A stretch of DNA of 64,000 bases from Sphagnum compactum. Its lineage: Eukaryota; Bryophyta; Sphagnopsida; Sphagnales. Positions 13,888 to 26,216 of the stretch are shown here, piece after piece. The notes under the pieces were generated by a model. The model saw nothing but the letters and a program-made list of their open reading frames with translations. It searched no databases and was not told the origin of the DNA. The DNA lies in assembly GCA_965153455.1 (NCBI GenBank), contig OZ234496.1, positions 18,158,304 to 18,222,303 of the forward strand, in the 5' to 3' direction. The stretch's first letter is position 1; every line of letters starts with the position of its first letter. Made by a program: the position numbers and the translations under genes.

Positions 13888-13935
13888 AAGCTTTAGGGTT
13901 TAGGGTTTAGGGTAGGTAGGTAGGTAGGTAGGTAA
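13888..13935. repeat. Telomere-like TTTAGGG tract running into (GGTA)n
   Basis: TTTAGGGTTTAGGGTTTAGG is followed by GTAGGTAGGTAGGTAGG. Confidence 0.8.
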
Positions 13936-14249
13936 TAGGCTTCATGCGAGGAACGCCAAGTCTCTAAAATTAGGTCTAAAAATGGTCTCCATCTTTTCAG
14001 CCATTAGATTAGGTCTGGTCGGTTATTTAATGTACCGAGCTAGTCTCCAGCCGACCGTTGACTGGTGCTCCGGGTCACCCGCTCTCCGGGTCACGTATTT
14101 CACGGGTTTTTCTTGTGGGGGTGGGGCACTGGGGATTTTTAGGGGTGGGGGGGTGGTGGTAAAACTAACTCTGAATCTCTTTTACTCAATATCTTCTCTT
14201 TTAGTTTTACTATGATGCACCCAATCGAAGAAAAATGGGTTTGGCCATC

Positions 14250-14835
14250 TTGTGTAAACATAATTAGGGTTGGGCCTATGTAACCATAGTTAGGTTGGAA
14301 ATTTTTGTAAACCCTAGTTTTTTCTTTGTAAACATGATTAGGGTTGGACCTATGGAACCATAGTTAGGTTGGAAATTTTTGTAAACCCTAGTTTTTTTTT
14401 GGTAAACATGATTAGGGTTGGGCCTACATAACCATAGTTAGCTTGGCAACTTTTGTAGACCCTAGTTTTTTTTTTGTGTAAACATAATTAAGGTTGGGTC
14501 TATGTAACCATAGTTAGGTTGGCAATTTTTGTAAACCCTAGTTTATTTTTTGTGTAAACATAATTAAGGTTGGGCCTATGTAACCATAGTTAGGTTGGCA
14601 ATTTTTGTAAACCCTAGTTCTTTTTTGTGTAAACATAATTAGGGTTGGCAATTTTTGTAAACCCTAATTTTTTGTTTGTAAACATAATTAGGGCTGGTGA
14701 GGTTTTCATAAACCTTAATTTTTTGTTTGTAAACATATTGGGGTTGGCAATTTTTTGTGAACCCTAATTTTTTAATTTGGTAAACATGTTAGGGTTGGCA
14801 AATTTTGTTTCATACATAATTAGGGTTTACACAAT
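14250..14835. repeat. Tandem array with telomere-like AACCCTA, unit 75 bp shrinking to about 50 bp
   Basis: GTAAACAT recurs at about 14253, 14328, 14402, 14478, 14553, 14629, 14678, 14729 and 14780. The 75-bp unit carries ATTAGGGTTGGGCC, AACCATAGTTAGGTTGG and TTTTTGTAAACCCTAGTTTT. The last three units lack the middle block, so the period drops to about 50 bp. Confidence 0.85.
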
Positions 14836-15429
14836 TAGGGCCTAGTTAATTGTTAACTGAATTCGGCTAAATCATCTTATTCTTATTACCAAATTTGGCT
14901 AAATCATCATCTTACGGGTGATCACCACTAAGCTCGTACATCACAATTTGTTAAAAATTTGTGTTTGTTCAGCTGCCGAAACATCAGCAGCAAGCCTCCA
15001 TAAAACCCATTCCGATCCCAGGTACCCGATTTACCCTAGTACCTTGCTTGGCCAATCCGACACTAGTAATATTATTTTCACAAATGTTGAAATTTTCAAA
15101 AATTATTTTCTTTCCTAGTGAAAAAATTATTTTGAAGGATAATAATAGTGAAAAATATTTAGGAAAATTAATTCCATTTTTTGAAATGAAAATTTCAAAT
15201 TTTCAAAATTAATTAATATTATTCGATCGACATGTGTTGAAATGGCCAAGGTACTAACTAGGGCATCCGTTCTATGTACCACCACCACTATGCTCCCCCC
15301 AAACAAAATTCTACTCTCTCAACAACTCCCCAAAATTCCGAGTGACAGAATTCTCCGGTTTCCTCATAGTACACGATCCGGGGGCCTCAATAAAAGTGAC
15401 AAAACAAAGAAATTGAGACTTCTTAAAAC

Positions 15430-16395
15430 CCTAAACCTGTCATAAGCCAAAAATGAGGAAATAAGACTTTCTTTTTCTTTTTCTTTTTCTTTCAAGAAAA
15501 AAAATAAAATTTGGAACCCAAATAGTAGACCCAAGTGACTAAAAAAATGAGACCTAAATGCCTCATAAGCCAAAATTGAGAAAATGAAAATTCTTTAACC
15601 CTAAAAATGCTTGATAAACCAAATTTGAGAAAATAAAAATTTCTTTAACCCTAAATGCCTTATAACCCAAAAATGAGAAAATGAAAATGAAAATTCTTTA
15701 ACCCTAAAAATGCTTGATAAACCAAATTTGAGAAAATAAAAATTTCTTTAACCCTAAATGCCTCATAACCCAAAAATGAGAAAGTGAAAATGAGAACTCT
15801 TTAACCCTAAAAATGTTTGATAAACCAAATTTGAGAAAATAAAAATTTCCTTAACCCTAAATGCCTCAAAATGAGAAAATGAAAATGAAAATTCTTTAAC
15901 CCTAAAAATGCTTGATAAACCAAATTTGAGAAAATAAAATTTCCTTAACCCTAAATGCCTGATAACCCAAAAATGAGAAAATGAAAATGAAACTTCTTTA
16001 ACCCTAAAAATGCTTGATAAACCAAATTTGAGAAAATAAAATTTCCTTAACCCTAAATGCCTGATAACCCAAAAATGAGAAAATGAAAATGACCAAATTT
16101 GAGAAAATGAAATTTTTCTTTAACCCTAGATGCCTGATAACCCCAAAATGGGAAAATGAAAAAAAATTAACCCTAAAAATGCTTGATAAACCAAAATTTG
16201 AGAAAATGGAAATTCTTGAACCCTAGATGCCTGATTATTAAGCCAAAAAAGAGAAAATGAAAAATGAAAACTCTTTAACCCTAAAAGCCTGATAAACCAG
16301 AATTTGAGAAAATGAAAAATTCTTTAACCCTAGATGCCTGATTATTAAGCCAAAAATGAGAAAATGAGATTTCTTTAACCCTAGATTCCTGAGAA
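15430..16395. repeat. About 101-bp tandem array with AACCCTAA in each half-unit
   Basis: AATG(C/T)TTGATAAACCAAATTTG recurs at about 15606, 15709, 15810, 15907 and 16008 and later in decayed form. Each unit is a dimer of two related halves, each opening TTTAACCCTAAA. The last copies near 16.1-16.4 kb are diverged. Confidence 0.85.
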
Positions 16396-16612
16396 GCCAA
16401 AAATTGGGTTTTTTGGAATTTTATATCAATGAAAATGTTAGATTCCTGAGAAGCCAAAAATTGGGTTTTTTGGACTTTTATATCAATGAAAATGTTAGAT
16501 TCCTGAGAAGCCAAAAATTGGGTTTTTTGGAATTTTATATCAATGAAAATGTTAGATTCCTGAGAAGCCAAAAATTGGGTTCTTTGGAATTTTATATCAA
16601 TGAAAATGTGAG
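16384..16612. repeat. 57-bp tandem repeat, 4 copies, open in frame on both strands
   Basis: GATTCCTGAGAAGCCAAAAA starts at 16384, 16441, 16498 and 16555, exactly 57 bp apart with only a few substitutions. As 57 is a multiple of three, both strands keep an open frame through the array: plus unit FLEFYINENVRFLRSQKLG, minus unit LASQESNIFIDIKFQKTQF. It is probably non-coding and grew from the end of the 101-bp array. Confidence 0.9.
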
Positions 16613-16682
16613 GAAATGGTGATGGTGAATTGTAATAATGAACATCATTTTTTTCTCAATCAAAACAACAAACAACAACCCA

Positions 16683-16684
<2 letters not shown>

Positions 16685-16716
<32 letters not shown>
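16685..16716. repeat. (TA)n then (TG)n microsatellite
   Basis: ATATATATAT is followed by (GT)12. Confidence 0.95.
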
Positions 16717-19700
16717 CCAGGCTCCTCCAGACTTGGGATTCCTCCTCCATGTTTGCAACATGAGCCCAATGTGAAGAGTGAATAGCACACAAATCAGTTC
16801 AACTGCCAAAAGGTTATGATGGAAGCTCAAGTCAGGGATTATTGGCAGGTAGCCCAGCCAGCCATCATCAAGGGACTTTAGTGTAGTATAAGGCAGGCAA
16901 TAATGAGCCTAATAATGGCTCCATAAGTGCAGCCTTCCTTCCAGCATTTAGTGTTATCACCACATCACACCACACCACACCACACCCCTTCTTTCCTTTC
17001 CTTCTTACAAGACATGAGGCTTTTGCCATTGGGTACTCCAAATTTAAAAATAGTTAAGCCAAGATCACAACTCCATTGTCACCTTTATTGTGAAGCCCTC
17101 TAGTTTAAATCAATCTAGTTTGATCTCTCATCCCTATTTTTAAAATTTTGCTTTATAACAAACAACTAATGCCATTAATTTCAACTAATTCCACTAATTT
17201 AATTCAACAAAAAAAAATAGTTGCCAAATTCCTCTCTTTGATTCACAAGTTTACATGTAATGTGCATCATGCAAAACGAATTACTTAACCTACAATAATG
17301 CCTTAAGAATAATAATATAACAAATGATAAATACCATAACCATGTGGTGGGAAAAAAGCTCTAGATTTTATGGAATGTATTCCAATAGTTTAAATTATTT
17401 TTAGTTTTTTTATTTAAGCTTCATTTTGAAAATGTGGAAAATAGTTTTAAATAATGATAAGGAGATGGGGAGGTTTATCGATTTAATAATATCACCTCCC
17501 CCTCCCACCTTTTTGTTTCCCTCGTGTATATTCCTATATGGTTTCCAATAGGTCATCATCATTATTTGTGTCAATTTCAATTTTGACTTTATAATATAAC
17601 ATGGACATGAAAATGCACATGTTGATGATGTGCTTTTAACATGTGCCTTCTCAAAAAATAAATCTAAAAAGATATTGGAATAATAAAATTTTAATAACAA
17701 TTTTTTGAATTATACATATGGACCATTTAAACCCATAAACTTTCAATAAATAGGGAAAACATACAAAGTTTTACATAATGAAGTTTAAGCTATGCATCAC
17801 TAAACCTCAATCACCCCTTTTGGGATTGGAAGGTTTTACCTTTTCACTAATATATCATTATTTCAATTTTTATGCTTGCATGAAAATCATGGGGGAATGA
17901 TGGTGGGTTATCACATTACATTTGTCATTGGGTGTATTCACAATCTTAGGAGCCAAGGACACCAAAATAAAAGTCCTTTTCCAAGGATTACATGTGAAAT
18001 GTGGAATTCATGTGTTGGTCTCTTAATTCAAAATTTCCATTTTTCACACGCAATTTATAAATGTGTTTTAGATTTGAATAATTATTTGATTACAACTTGA
18101 TCATATGTCATTTAAATATTAGGCATTCATCTTTTTATCATATAAAATGAATAACTTTTGTTCAAAACATATATTCATGATTTTCAAGGCCAAGAACACA
18201 TTTGAAGTAAAGGTGCTCAAATGTGTTGTAAAAATGAATTGCATCAATTTCAACTCCTTTTTCTCTTTCAATAATCAATACTAGGATCTTTTTTGAATTT
18301 TGAGAAAGAATGTTATAGAATTGATAAGGGAAAAAAAAATTGACCAAAAAAATGACTATCCACTTTAGAGTTTTGAGTGTTTTATCATTTTTGAAACATT
18401 ATCAATTTACATCAATTTTTGAGCATTGAAACTTTGCAAATAATGGAGACTATTCCCAAAAAAATAAAAAAAATCCAAATTATTGTATTTCGTAAAAGAT
18501 ATAGAAATTGTGGTGTTGATGAATGCCCACCCCTTTAGGTGGTTCCTAAGGTTGTGAATATACCCTATTATATTTATCAAAATCTCCATTGCTAAAATAT
18601 TGTTGGGAATACTATAAAAACAATTATGAATAATTTCATCAAAATATAATACATTTAATCATATAAAACCTTCAATAAACATAGGTAATCAGCAATAGCC
18701 ATTTAGAAAACCCAATAACAACCTTTAAATTGAAGAAATAGGTTCAACAAAGTGTATGGCAATTTTTGGTAAGTTTGTCATTTAGGGTTTAATTGGTCTC
18801 TTTTAGCAAATTCATTATTTAAATACACAAACCTACAATGACTTGCTCACCTTTGCATTGTGATCATTGATCATGAAACAACGTTGTGCATGTAAATTAT
18901 AGTCCAAATTATGATTCTTGCAAACTAATTTTCACATGCGCAACCTAGCTTGGGCTTATCCAATTTTTCAACCATGATATTTTATTTCATATTTTGGGGA
19001 TTCAAACTATGTATAAAACATTGGTCCCTTAAAATAGATCCACCATATTGCATAATTTGATTAGTTATTAGTGTTATATGTGACATGTGTTGCATTATAC
19101 CCACTACAATTTCATTATTGCACAAATTAACCTCAAAAAAACATAATATGATTCAAGGGTGTTTACAAGCTAGAGTGTCCATTTTTGGACATCGCAATAT
19201 CAGTTTTTTTGTCTCCTTATGGATTACAATGTGTCTCATGTCAAGAAAATAATTACTTTAATAAAAAGGGACTTAATCATATGATTATTATATACTTTAT
19301 TGTGATATAAAAGTGGAATCATTTGAAACCAAAAATTTTACATCAAATGGGGGACTTTTAATTAAAAATTGGTTGCATTGTCACAGTCCTTATAGAAGTA
19401 GGAAATGGACTCACTATGAATAGGATTTGTAATGAAATAACCTGGATGGAATCTTCAAAAATTCGCACTTTGGTTTGCAATTCAAAATGAGGTCCTTTAA
19501 ACTATTTCAGCACCATATGAAAATTTGGTGGACTTTTCATGATAACAAAAATCAATGAAAAAAAGCAAAGTCCCTCATATCACGATTTTGTGGAATTAAG
19601 AAAAAAAATTCACAAAGATTGTAACTTAGCCTAAAATAAATAGTCACATGTCATTATTTTTTGGAAAAGATGAGTATGTTTTACAAAGTCACAAGTTTAA

Positions 19701-20439
19701 ATTTCTAGCCTGTAAGAAATACACTATGAAAACTATTTTTAAGGACTCCAAAATGTAGACAAAATTGGTCCACTCTAGCTTGCAAATACCGTCAAGTCCT
19801 ATTAAACTTATTATGTATGAAGTGTTGGGTTTGAGGTGTTGTGGTTAGTCATGTACATTCCATGTTGCTACAATGCCACCTCTTGTAAGGTTATGACCCC
19901 TATCTTTTAAACTTCTAAATTTTTGTTTCCTTTGGCATCATCAAATTGAAAAAACCTTTAGTTTTTCTTAAAACAAACATTTTAATTCATTAAAGATGAT
20001 TTCACTCAAATTGTTAACAACATGGCACGCTAACGCAAGGTCTTTGAATCAAAATCTTATTTTGCATATGCACGATTACCATGAAAACATTTTCATCAAT
20101 TCATTTGCTTGATACTCCTCCACTTTATGACCATAACCCTATTCCACTTTTTTAAAGTAGATAAAAGAAAATGCATAATGCCTAGTTATGTTTTGATTTT
20201 GTTCCATGAGATTAATGTATATGATCCATTTCTACTTGTGCTACTAGTGAATTCACATGGATGCATAATATTGATTTGTGACTATAGCACCAAAACAACT
20301 TGCATGATGTTTTTATTACATAGTTGTAATTAAAATGGTGGTCATAAATAATATAATAATGGTAATTGGAATAGTAATAATAAGTAATATGAAAATTGCA
20401 ATTGGAATAATTATCCATGAGATTAATAGTAATAGTTGT
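16717..20439. other. Intergenic region
   Basis: AT-rich unique sequence with a short (CACAC) stretch near 16975. No supported gene. Confidence 0.65.
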
Positions 20440-21330
20440 CACAATTTTATGAAACTCCAATGTGTGGCCTTGGAGATTATGAGAGGGCAACTAAACCAAA
20501 TGATATGGACAACAAAGTGGGTACAAGATTACATTGGCAAACACAGGCTTGAAGTGTTTTGTTTGATCTTAGAATTGCACTTGCATTTCACTTGCTACAC
20601 AAGATTAATTTACAAGATGTCCAAAAAAATTGTATGAAGGAGGAGGATGCCAAAGAGGATTGGAATTTGTTTTGAAAATTGAACAATAGCTACATGCTTG
20701 TCCTCCTATTTATGAACAAGTGAGCATGACATACTAGCACCTAATGGTATTGATGGAGTTGGTAGTCTATTTCTAGAAATTGTGCACCAAAATAGTTAAA
20801 GGTTTTGCCAATTGTTGACATTTTTATCCTATTGTGGTGAACTAAATATAGTTCATTTTCAAAACCAAACACACCCTATATTTATGAATTTTGCAAGACA
20901 ATTACAATAATAAAACATTACATCAACATATTTCCAGTATTTGATTAGCTACATCATTTTCACATCATATCTTCAAAGCCATTATTTTATTGAGTTCTTA
21001 ACAATGTGTAATTAAACTTTTTGTAGAGTCCCCATTTAAATTTGTTGTCAGTCCACTCAATGTTTGATAATTCATGCCAAATCAAATCTTTTTCAACATC
21101 CACCTCCTTCATGCTAAACTCTTGAACATGATGCAAATTTGCTTGAAGTTATCTTGCACAATAAAGTGAAATGCAAATAAAAACCAAGATCAAATATAAC
21201 ACTTCAAGTTCACGTTTGCCAATGTAATCTTGCACCCACTTTGTCATCCATATCATTTAGTTTAGTTGCTTTTCTACAACTTCCAAAGCCACACATTGGA
21301 ATTCCATAACCTAAAATTCTACCTCCTCCC
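20440..21330. pseudogene. Inverted pair of decayed coding-like segments
   Basis: The plus-strand segment at about 20447-20690 and the minus-strand segment at about 21312-21050 are clearly homologous. Shared blocks include TCCAATGTGTGGC, CAACTAAAC(C/T)AAATGATATGG, ACAAAGTGGGT.CAAGATTACATTGGCAAAC, and CTTGAAGTGTT..TTTGATCTT. Peptide-like stretches in the plus copy include NDMDNKVGTRLHWQT and FHLLHKINLQDVQKNCMKEE. The minus copy continues with IEWTDNKFKWGLYKKF. Both copies have stops and frame changes. I do not recognise the family. The head-to-head arrangement suggests two insertions or the arms of one large decayed element. Confidence 0.5.
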
Positions 21331-24200
21331 ACGAGTTAAGAATGAACAAGTTCATTTGCATTCACATATGTTATCAATATATTTCCACAAAGTATAATGA
21401 TATTCCCTTTTTCACAATTCTATGTACATTGATTTGTGTCCTAACAATGAAACCAAAAATGGTGTACCAACATGGGTTAGATGAATCAAGATTGGGTAGT
21501 TCATTATGCAAGCATGTAAACCTATATTCTATGTGAAAACAATGACAACCATCTATTGAATTTTGCAAGAATATCGAAAGTCTAGTGGGGCATCAAATTG
21601 AACAACCTCCCCGCAACCCCCCCCCTCCCCCAAGATTCTAAAAAGTGTACTCACATTCTAATAGACCAAGGAACATGTTTATGGATTACTACCATGGTTA
21701 AAAACTATAATATAAACTTAGAAGTTTTTTTTTTCAAAACTATATTAATTCAAAGCTATGGTAGATTAACCTTTTAAGGTCTAATCTAGGTAGATACAAA
21801 GTTTAATTGTGTTCATCCAACTCAAGATAGGCTCCCCAAGGGGTTTTTGGCTTGTTTAAATGTAAGGGATCCAAATGAAACTATTTTGGAGGGGATTGGG
21901 ATAAATGTTTAGGCTACATGCTAGGATTCCTTTCATCCACACATTTGGGTTTCTATGTAAACCTACTCTTAGACCATTTTTACACATTATATATTTTAAT
22001 TGATGTTTCACCATATGACAATGCAAGCCGCAAATATGGCAAGTGCTACAACCTTTTGAGGCTTTTCTTGTTGCTTGAAATAGTGAATTTAGGTCTTTCA
22101 AAATAAGTAGTCATTCAAATTACATATTTGCATGTTATGATATTGTTCTACTTATGGCTTAAAATAAACCATTTATCACAACACGAACTCATTTTTAACT
22201 AAAACAATATAGTAAAATCAAAGTTGCAAATATTAAAAAATAGCAACTTGAATATGGGTTGGTAACATACAATGATAGCCACAATGGACTATTATGGTTT
22301 GAGTCTATTGCCATGCAAACTAAAAGGATCCATCACCCATTTGTTAATCAACTACATTTAGTTGGCTAATAAGTAAAATTTATCACTAACATGCCCTTGT
22401 CTAGTGGTCAAGAGTCATTTCCTTGTATGTGCACTCATAGCTTTATCATCAACAATCACTTTAACATCCAATTTTTAGACAATTGAATTTTATTTAAATC
22501 ATACATAGTTTCATCCAAATGATAAGTGGTTAATATCATTATACTATAGAATTGTTAATTGTTAATATCATATGTAACTTTACATAAAAAATGAGAATTT
22601 TGTCCTTGCCCATTTGAATCAACCATGGATGGATTGCGATCAATGAAGGAATCACCTTTAGGTTTGTTAAAAATAGGCAACAAACTTTTGATTGGACAAT
22701 TCAGTGAAATTTTGCAAACATGGGGCACATTCATTAAAATTTCATGATTAAGATGAAGGTGTGAATGCTTCAAGATGATTAGGAAAAAGTGACATGTTTC
22801 ACATGCACTTTAAATCACCTTAATTACAAAAACAAAAAGGTTCTTAATATAATTTTGAAACAGAATAAATCATGGATTCATTATGGTTTCACAAAGTTAC
22901 TACAACCTAAACTCCTATGAAAAGCACTATGATCCCTAAAATGTGCTTTGTAGATTACCTTGAAAAAATTAAATATCAATGACATTTCCCTAAATTTTCC
23001 AAAGTTCTTTTCCCAAAATTAAGGTCATAATTCATGAAGCCTTTGTTTGTATATGGGGAAAAGAAAAGAAAGTAAAAATTTGAATCCAATTAGCTCTTGA
23101 ATTGTTGAAAGAGCTAGAGATAGATAAGTTGTACCTAAGAGGATGAGAACCTCTCACACTCAATCAATCAAGCTAAAAGGATTTGTTGCAAGTCTCTTAG
23201 GCTATTATTCTTCAAAGGTCTTTATTTGACAATAGTTGGTGTGAAGTACACACAAAACCTCTTTGTCTTGGAAGGAAGGTATTGGATTCATATGGAATGT
23301 TATTTTTAAAAAAAGACAAATAAGTGTAGTAGTAGCAACATTCAAAAGTGCAACACAAAATAAGAGAGTAGTCACATATGTCCATGACAATTCTTATAAT
23401 GAAGAACCTCAAGCAAGTGATGTGATTGCCTTGGTGAAGTTTAATGTTCCAAACAAAATGCATATGAAAAGAGAGTGTAAGCACGAGTATCGAAATGTTA
23501 TGAAAAGCATGAGCATAAGAAATGGGAATAACTTCATTTCAATAGCCAAAATTAAGGGTTTTTCAAATTTTGAAGAATTTTAGCTACTGAAAAAAAACCC
23601 ATGATTTTAAATTTTTGAACTTCGGTATATGGGTTTTTAATTCTGGAATTTTCAGCAGGTAAGGATTATAATTATCAAATTTAGAATCATTATGACAATT
23701 GTCCTTGAAATCTGAATTTTCGAAATTTTTGACATGGACGAATGATGATTTTTTAAAAAAAATTCAGCAAAATTAAAAAATAATTTGATTTATGCTGAAG
23801 CCGCCCATGTACTATGGTATTTGATGGATTAAAGTTTTACTCTTTTGGCTATGTTAATTAGGGCAATTGTAGGGGGTAATTTTGTGTAGGGTATTAACAA
23901 GCATAATAAATGAGGAATAACCTATGGTGCTGGTTGTAACCTACCTACACCTTATATGATGTAACTTGACTACGCGTTGGGTATAGGGTAGTTACAACCA
24001 TAATGCCCGTTGTATATAATTTATAGGGATGTTAGAACCATAAAATAACACCCTCAATGGGAACCTTCCCCTATATGTAACAACTTAACCTAACTTTTCC
24101 TTTATATTTATTTAGAGGAACCTTACACAAGCATGTTTTGGGAATTTTTCCACCAAATTCCAATATTTTAGATCCCACCCAAAGAGGTAATTTTAAATCC

Positions 24201-24203
<3 letters not shown>
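21331..24203. other. Intergenic region
   Basis: AT-rich. An open frame at 23263-23583 (106 codons, Lys/Asn-rich) has moderately protein-like composition but no recognisable motif; I left it uncalled. C-rich run at 21612-21630. Confidence 0.6.

Positions 24204-24256
<53 letters not shown>
24204..24256. repeat. (TA)n microsatellite
   Basis: An uninterrupted TA dinucleotide run of about 53 bp. Confidence 0.95.
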
Positions 24257-24261
<5 letters not shown>

Positions 24262-24695
24262 TCAGCCCAAGCTTTTAATGAAACTCATCGTCAAATATTT
24301 GAACTGGAACATATATAAGTTCACTACCTCAAGTCAAGTCCTGGCAAACATGTTCGGACATCTATCTATGTACAACATGCTATTTACAATCGTATAAAAA
24401 CAAAAGAAGTGCAAAGTAATGAGAAACATGAGGTACACTTTGAACAATATTTAGGGTGACTTGACAAAGGACAACTTTTGTAGTACCACCACACATCTTG
24501 AGCACAAAACATAAGGTGAAGTGTAGGTGGCTAACTCGTACAAGAAATAAAACCCTAGCCTAGTTGGAGAGATTGAATGGTGAGAAGTTTGTTTGCATTT
24601 GAAATGTTGTGTACTTTGTTGCTTGGAGAAAGATGTTTGGTGAAATGTTTGGAGAGTAGATATAATGTAAGCAATAGGGAGGGAATGAGGTATGT

Positions 24696-24715
24696 GGGGG
24701 GGGGGGGGGGGGGGG
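24696..24715. repeat. G homopolymer, 20 bp
   Basis: Uninterrupted G run; one of many G/C homopolymers in the window. Confidence 0.95.
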
Positions 24716-26010
24716 ATACTTTCATCACCTAGCACATGAGTGTGCAAGGCCACCATCCAAAATAAACTCATGACTGCACAAGAAGGAATTAATGATACCC
24801 ATTGGTTTATGATATTCAACTTGTGGTCCTTTTAAATGTTACACGTGTATATATAACAATTTATACATAAGAATCAACATGCACCCAACATTGTGTAACA
24901 TTGAACCAAAGGGTTGGGGCCAATGATGGACAAATGGTCATTTCTCGGATTAAAAATTGAGGTAAATTTGGAAAACCTTGTTTACTAGTGTAGATTTGAT
25001 TAATCTTTTTTTAATAAAAAATTTGGGGAAAAAAACATGACTAGTTGGGACTGATGTCTTCTTGCTAGTGTAGGTCTAATATATTACTATTTCATTTTAA
25101 ATGTACCTATTATCACCAACCCCCTTTAAAATAGAACTCACAAAGTCACATGATATGCACTCAAGTTGAATTATAGTGAATGGTTAACAAGCATGTTGCC
25201 TTTGATATAATGGTTTAAAAGTGACTACATTCAATAGGAGGCAACCACCTCCTAGGTCAAAAGAGGCATTCACTCTTATTTGGCTAATAATCTAAATTGA
25301 TACAAGTTGGTTTAACACCCCGCATGGCAAGTACCATTCGGGCACCACAATATCTCCCTCATAAATTATTTGGCCATTGCCAACCCAAAAATAATGGCCA
25401 CTCCATTTGAATTTAACATTAGTTTAACAAGTGGGTGCAACCGTGCAAATGAATTTTTTTCTTAATCACATTATCACAATTCCATAGTTAGTTGCATTTC
25501 CACATTGTACACTTGGTTATTTTGTCATTTCAAGGGACACTTAGTGTAAAGTTTGGGATTTACGTGCATCAAACAACCATTTTTAAAAAGTATTAAATAA
25601 TTGTCCAACCTGTTTCTTATCACCCTATTATTATTTAAAAATTTCTTCTTATTAGAAAACAAGACTTCATATGATTGAAATTGTTATCCACCATTTGCAA
25701 AGCATAAAAGAAATGTGTCAAATTAGTTTTAAATGATTATGCTTGGATTCCTTAGCGTTTAAATCATGTTCCAAAAGCAACTAATACAATACGAGTTTGC
25801 AAGTTTCTCTAATAATATTATTAAAAATACAAGCCTAATATTAGAAATTACATTAAGAATTTTGAATCTTGAAAAAATTCCATTGATTTCAACCATTTGG
25901 TTGATCCTCCATGCATAGATCCAAATTTCAATAGTGCAACACCATTTTTTTTTTCCTCAAAAGAAAAATAATGAAAAACTAATGAAGCAAACACATGGAT
26001 AATCCTAAAC
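24716..26010. other. Intergenic region
   Basis: AT-rich unique sequence. The minus frame at 24819-24451 exists because the G20 run encodes prolines; it is not supported as a gene. Confidence 0.6.
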
Positions 26011-26216
26011 CAGTGTTGGGCGGATATCTAGAAAATCTGGATATCCTGATTAGATATGATCGACATATATCACTTGTAAAATCCTTTGGATATCAAAAAT
26101 AGTGATATCCAAGGTGATATCTTCATCCTTGGATTTCAAAATTATGAGATCCGGGCTATTTTTTTCTTTTGTGAAATTTTGATATCCCGCTAGGATATCA
26201 AATCCATGCCCACATA
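26011..26216. mobile_element. Candidate short non-autonomous hAT-like element rich in GGATATC
   Basis: It begins CAGTGTTGGGCGGATATC, the canonical terminus of the hAT family seen at 32.6 and 40.4 kb. The next 200 bp contain about eight GGATATC/GATATCC-type words in both orientations. The far end (about ATCCATGCCCACATATGG) resembles a degraded inverted terminus, but no clear target duplication is visible, so the right boundary is a guess. Confidence 0.45.

Noticed and set aside
24451-24819. A 122-codon minus-strand frame with a proline run
   Set aside because: The proline run is the G20 homopolymer and the rest has no domain character.
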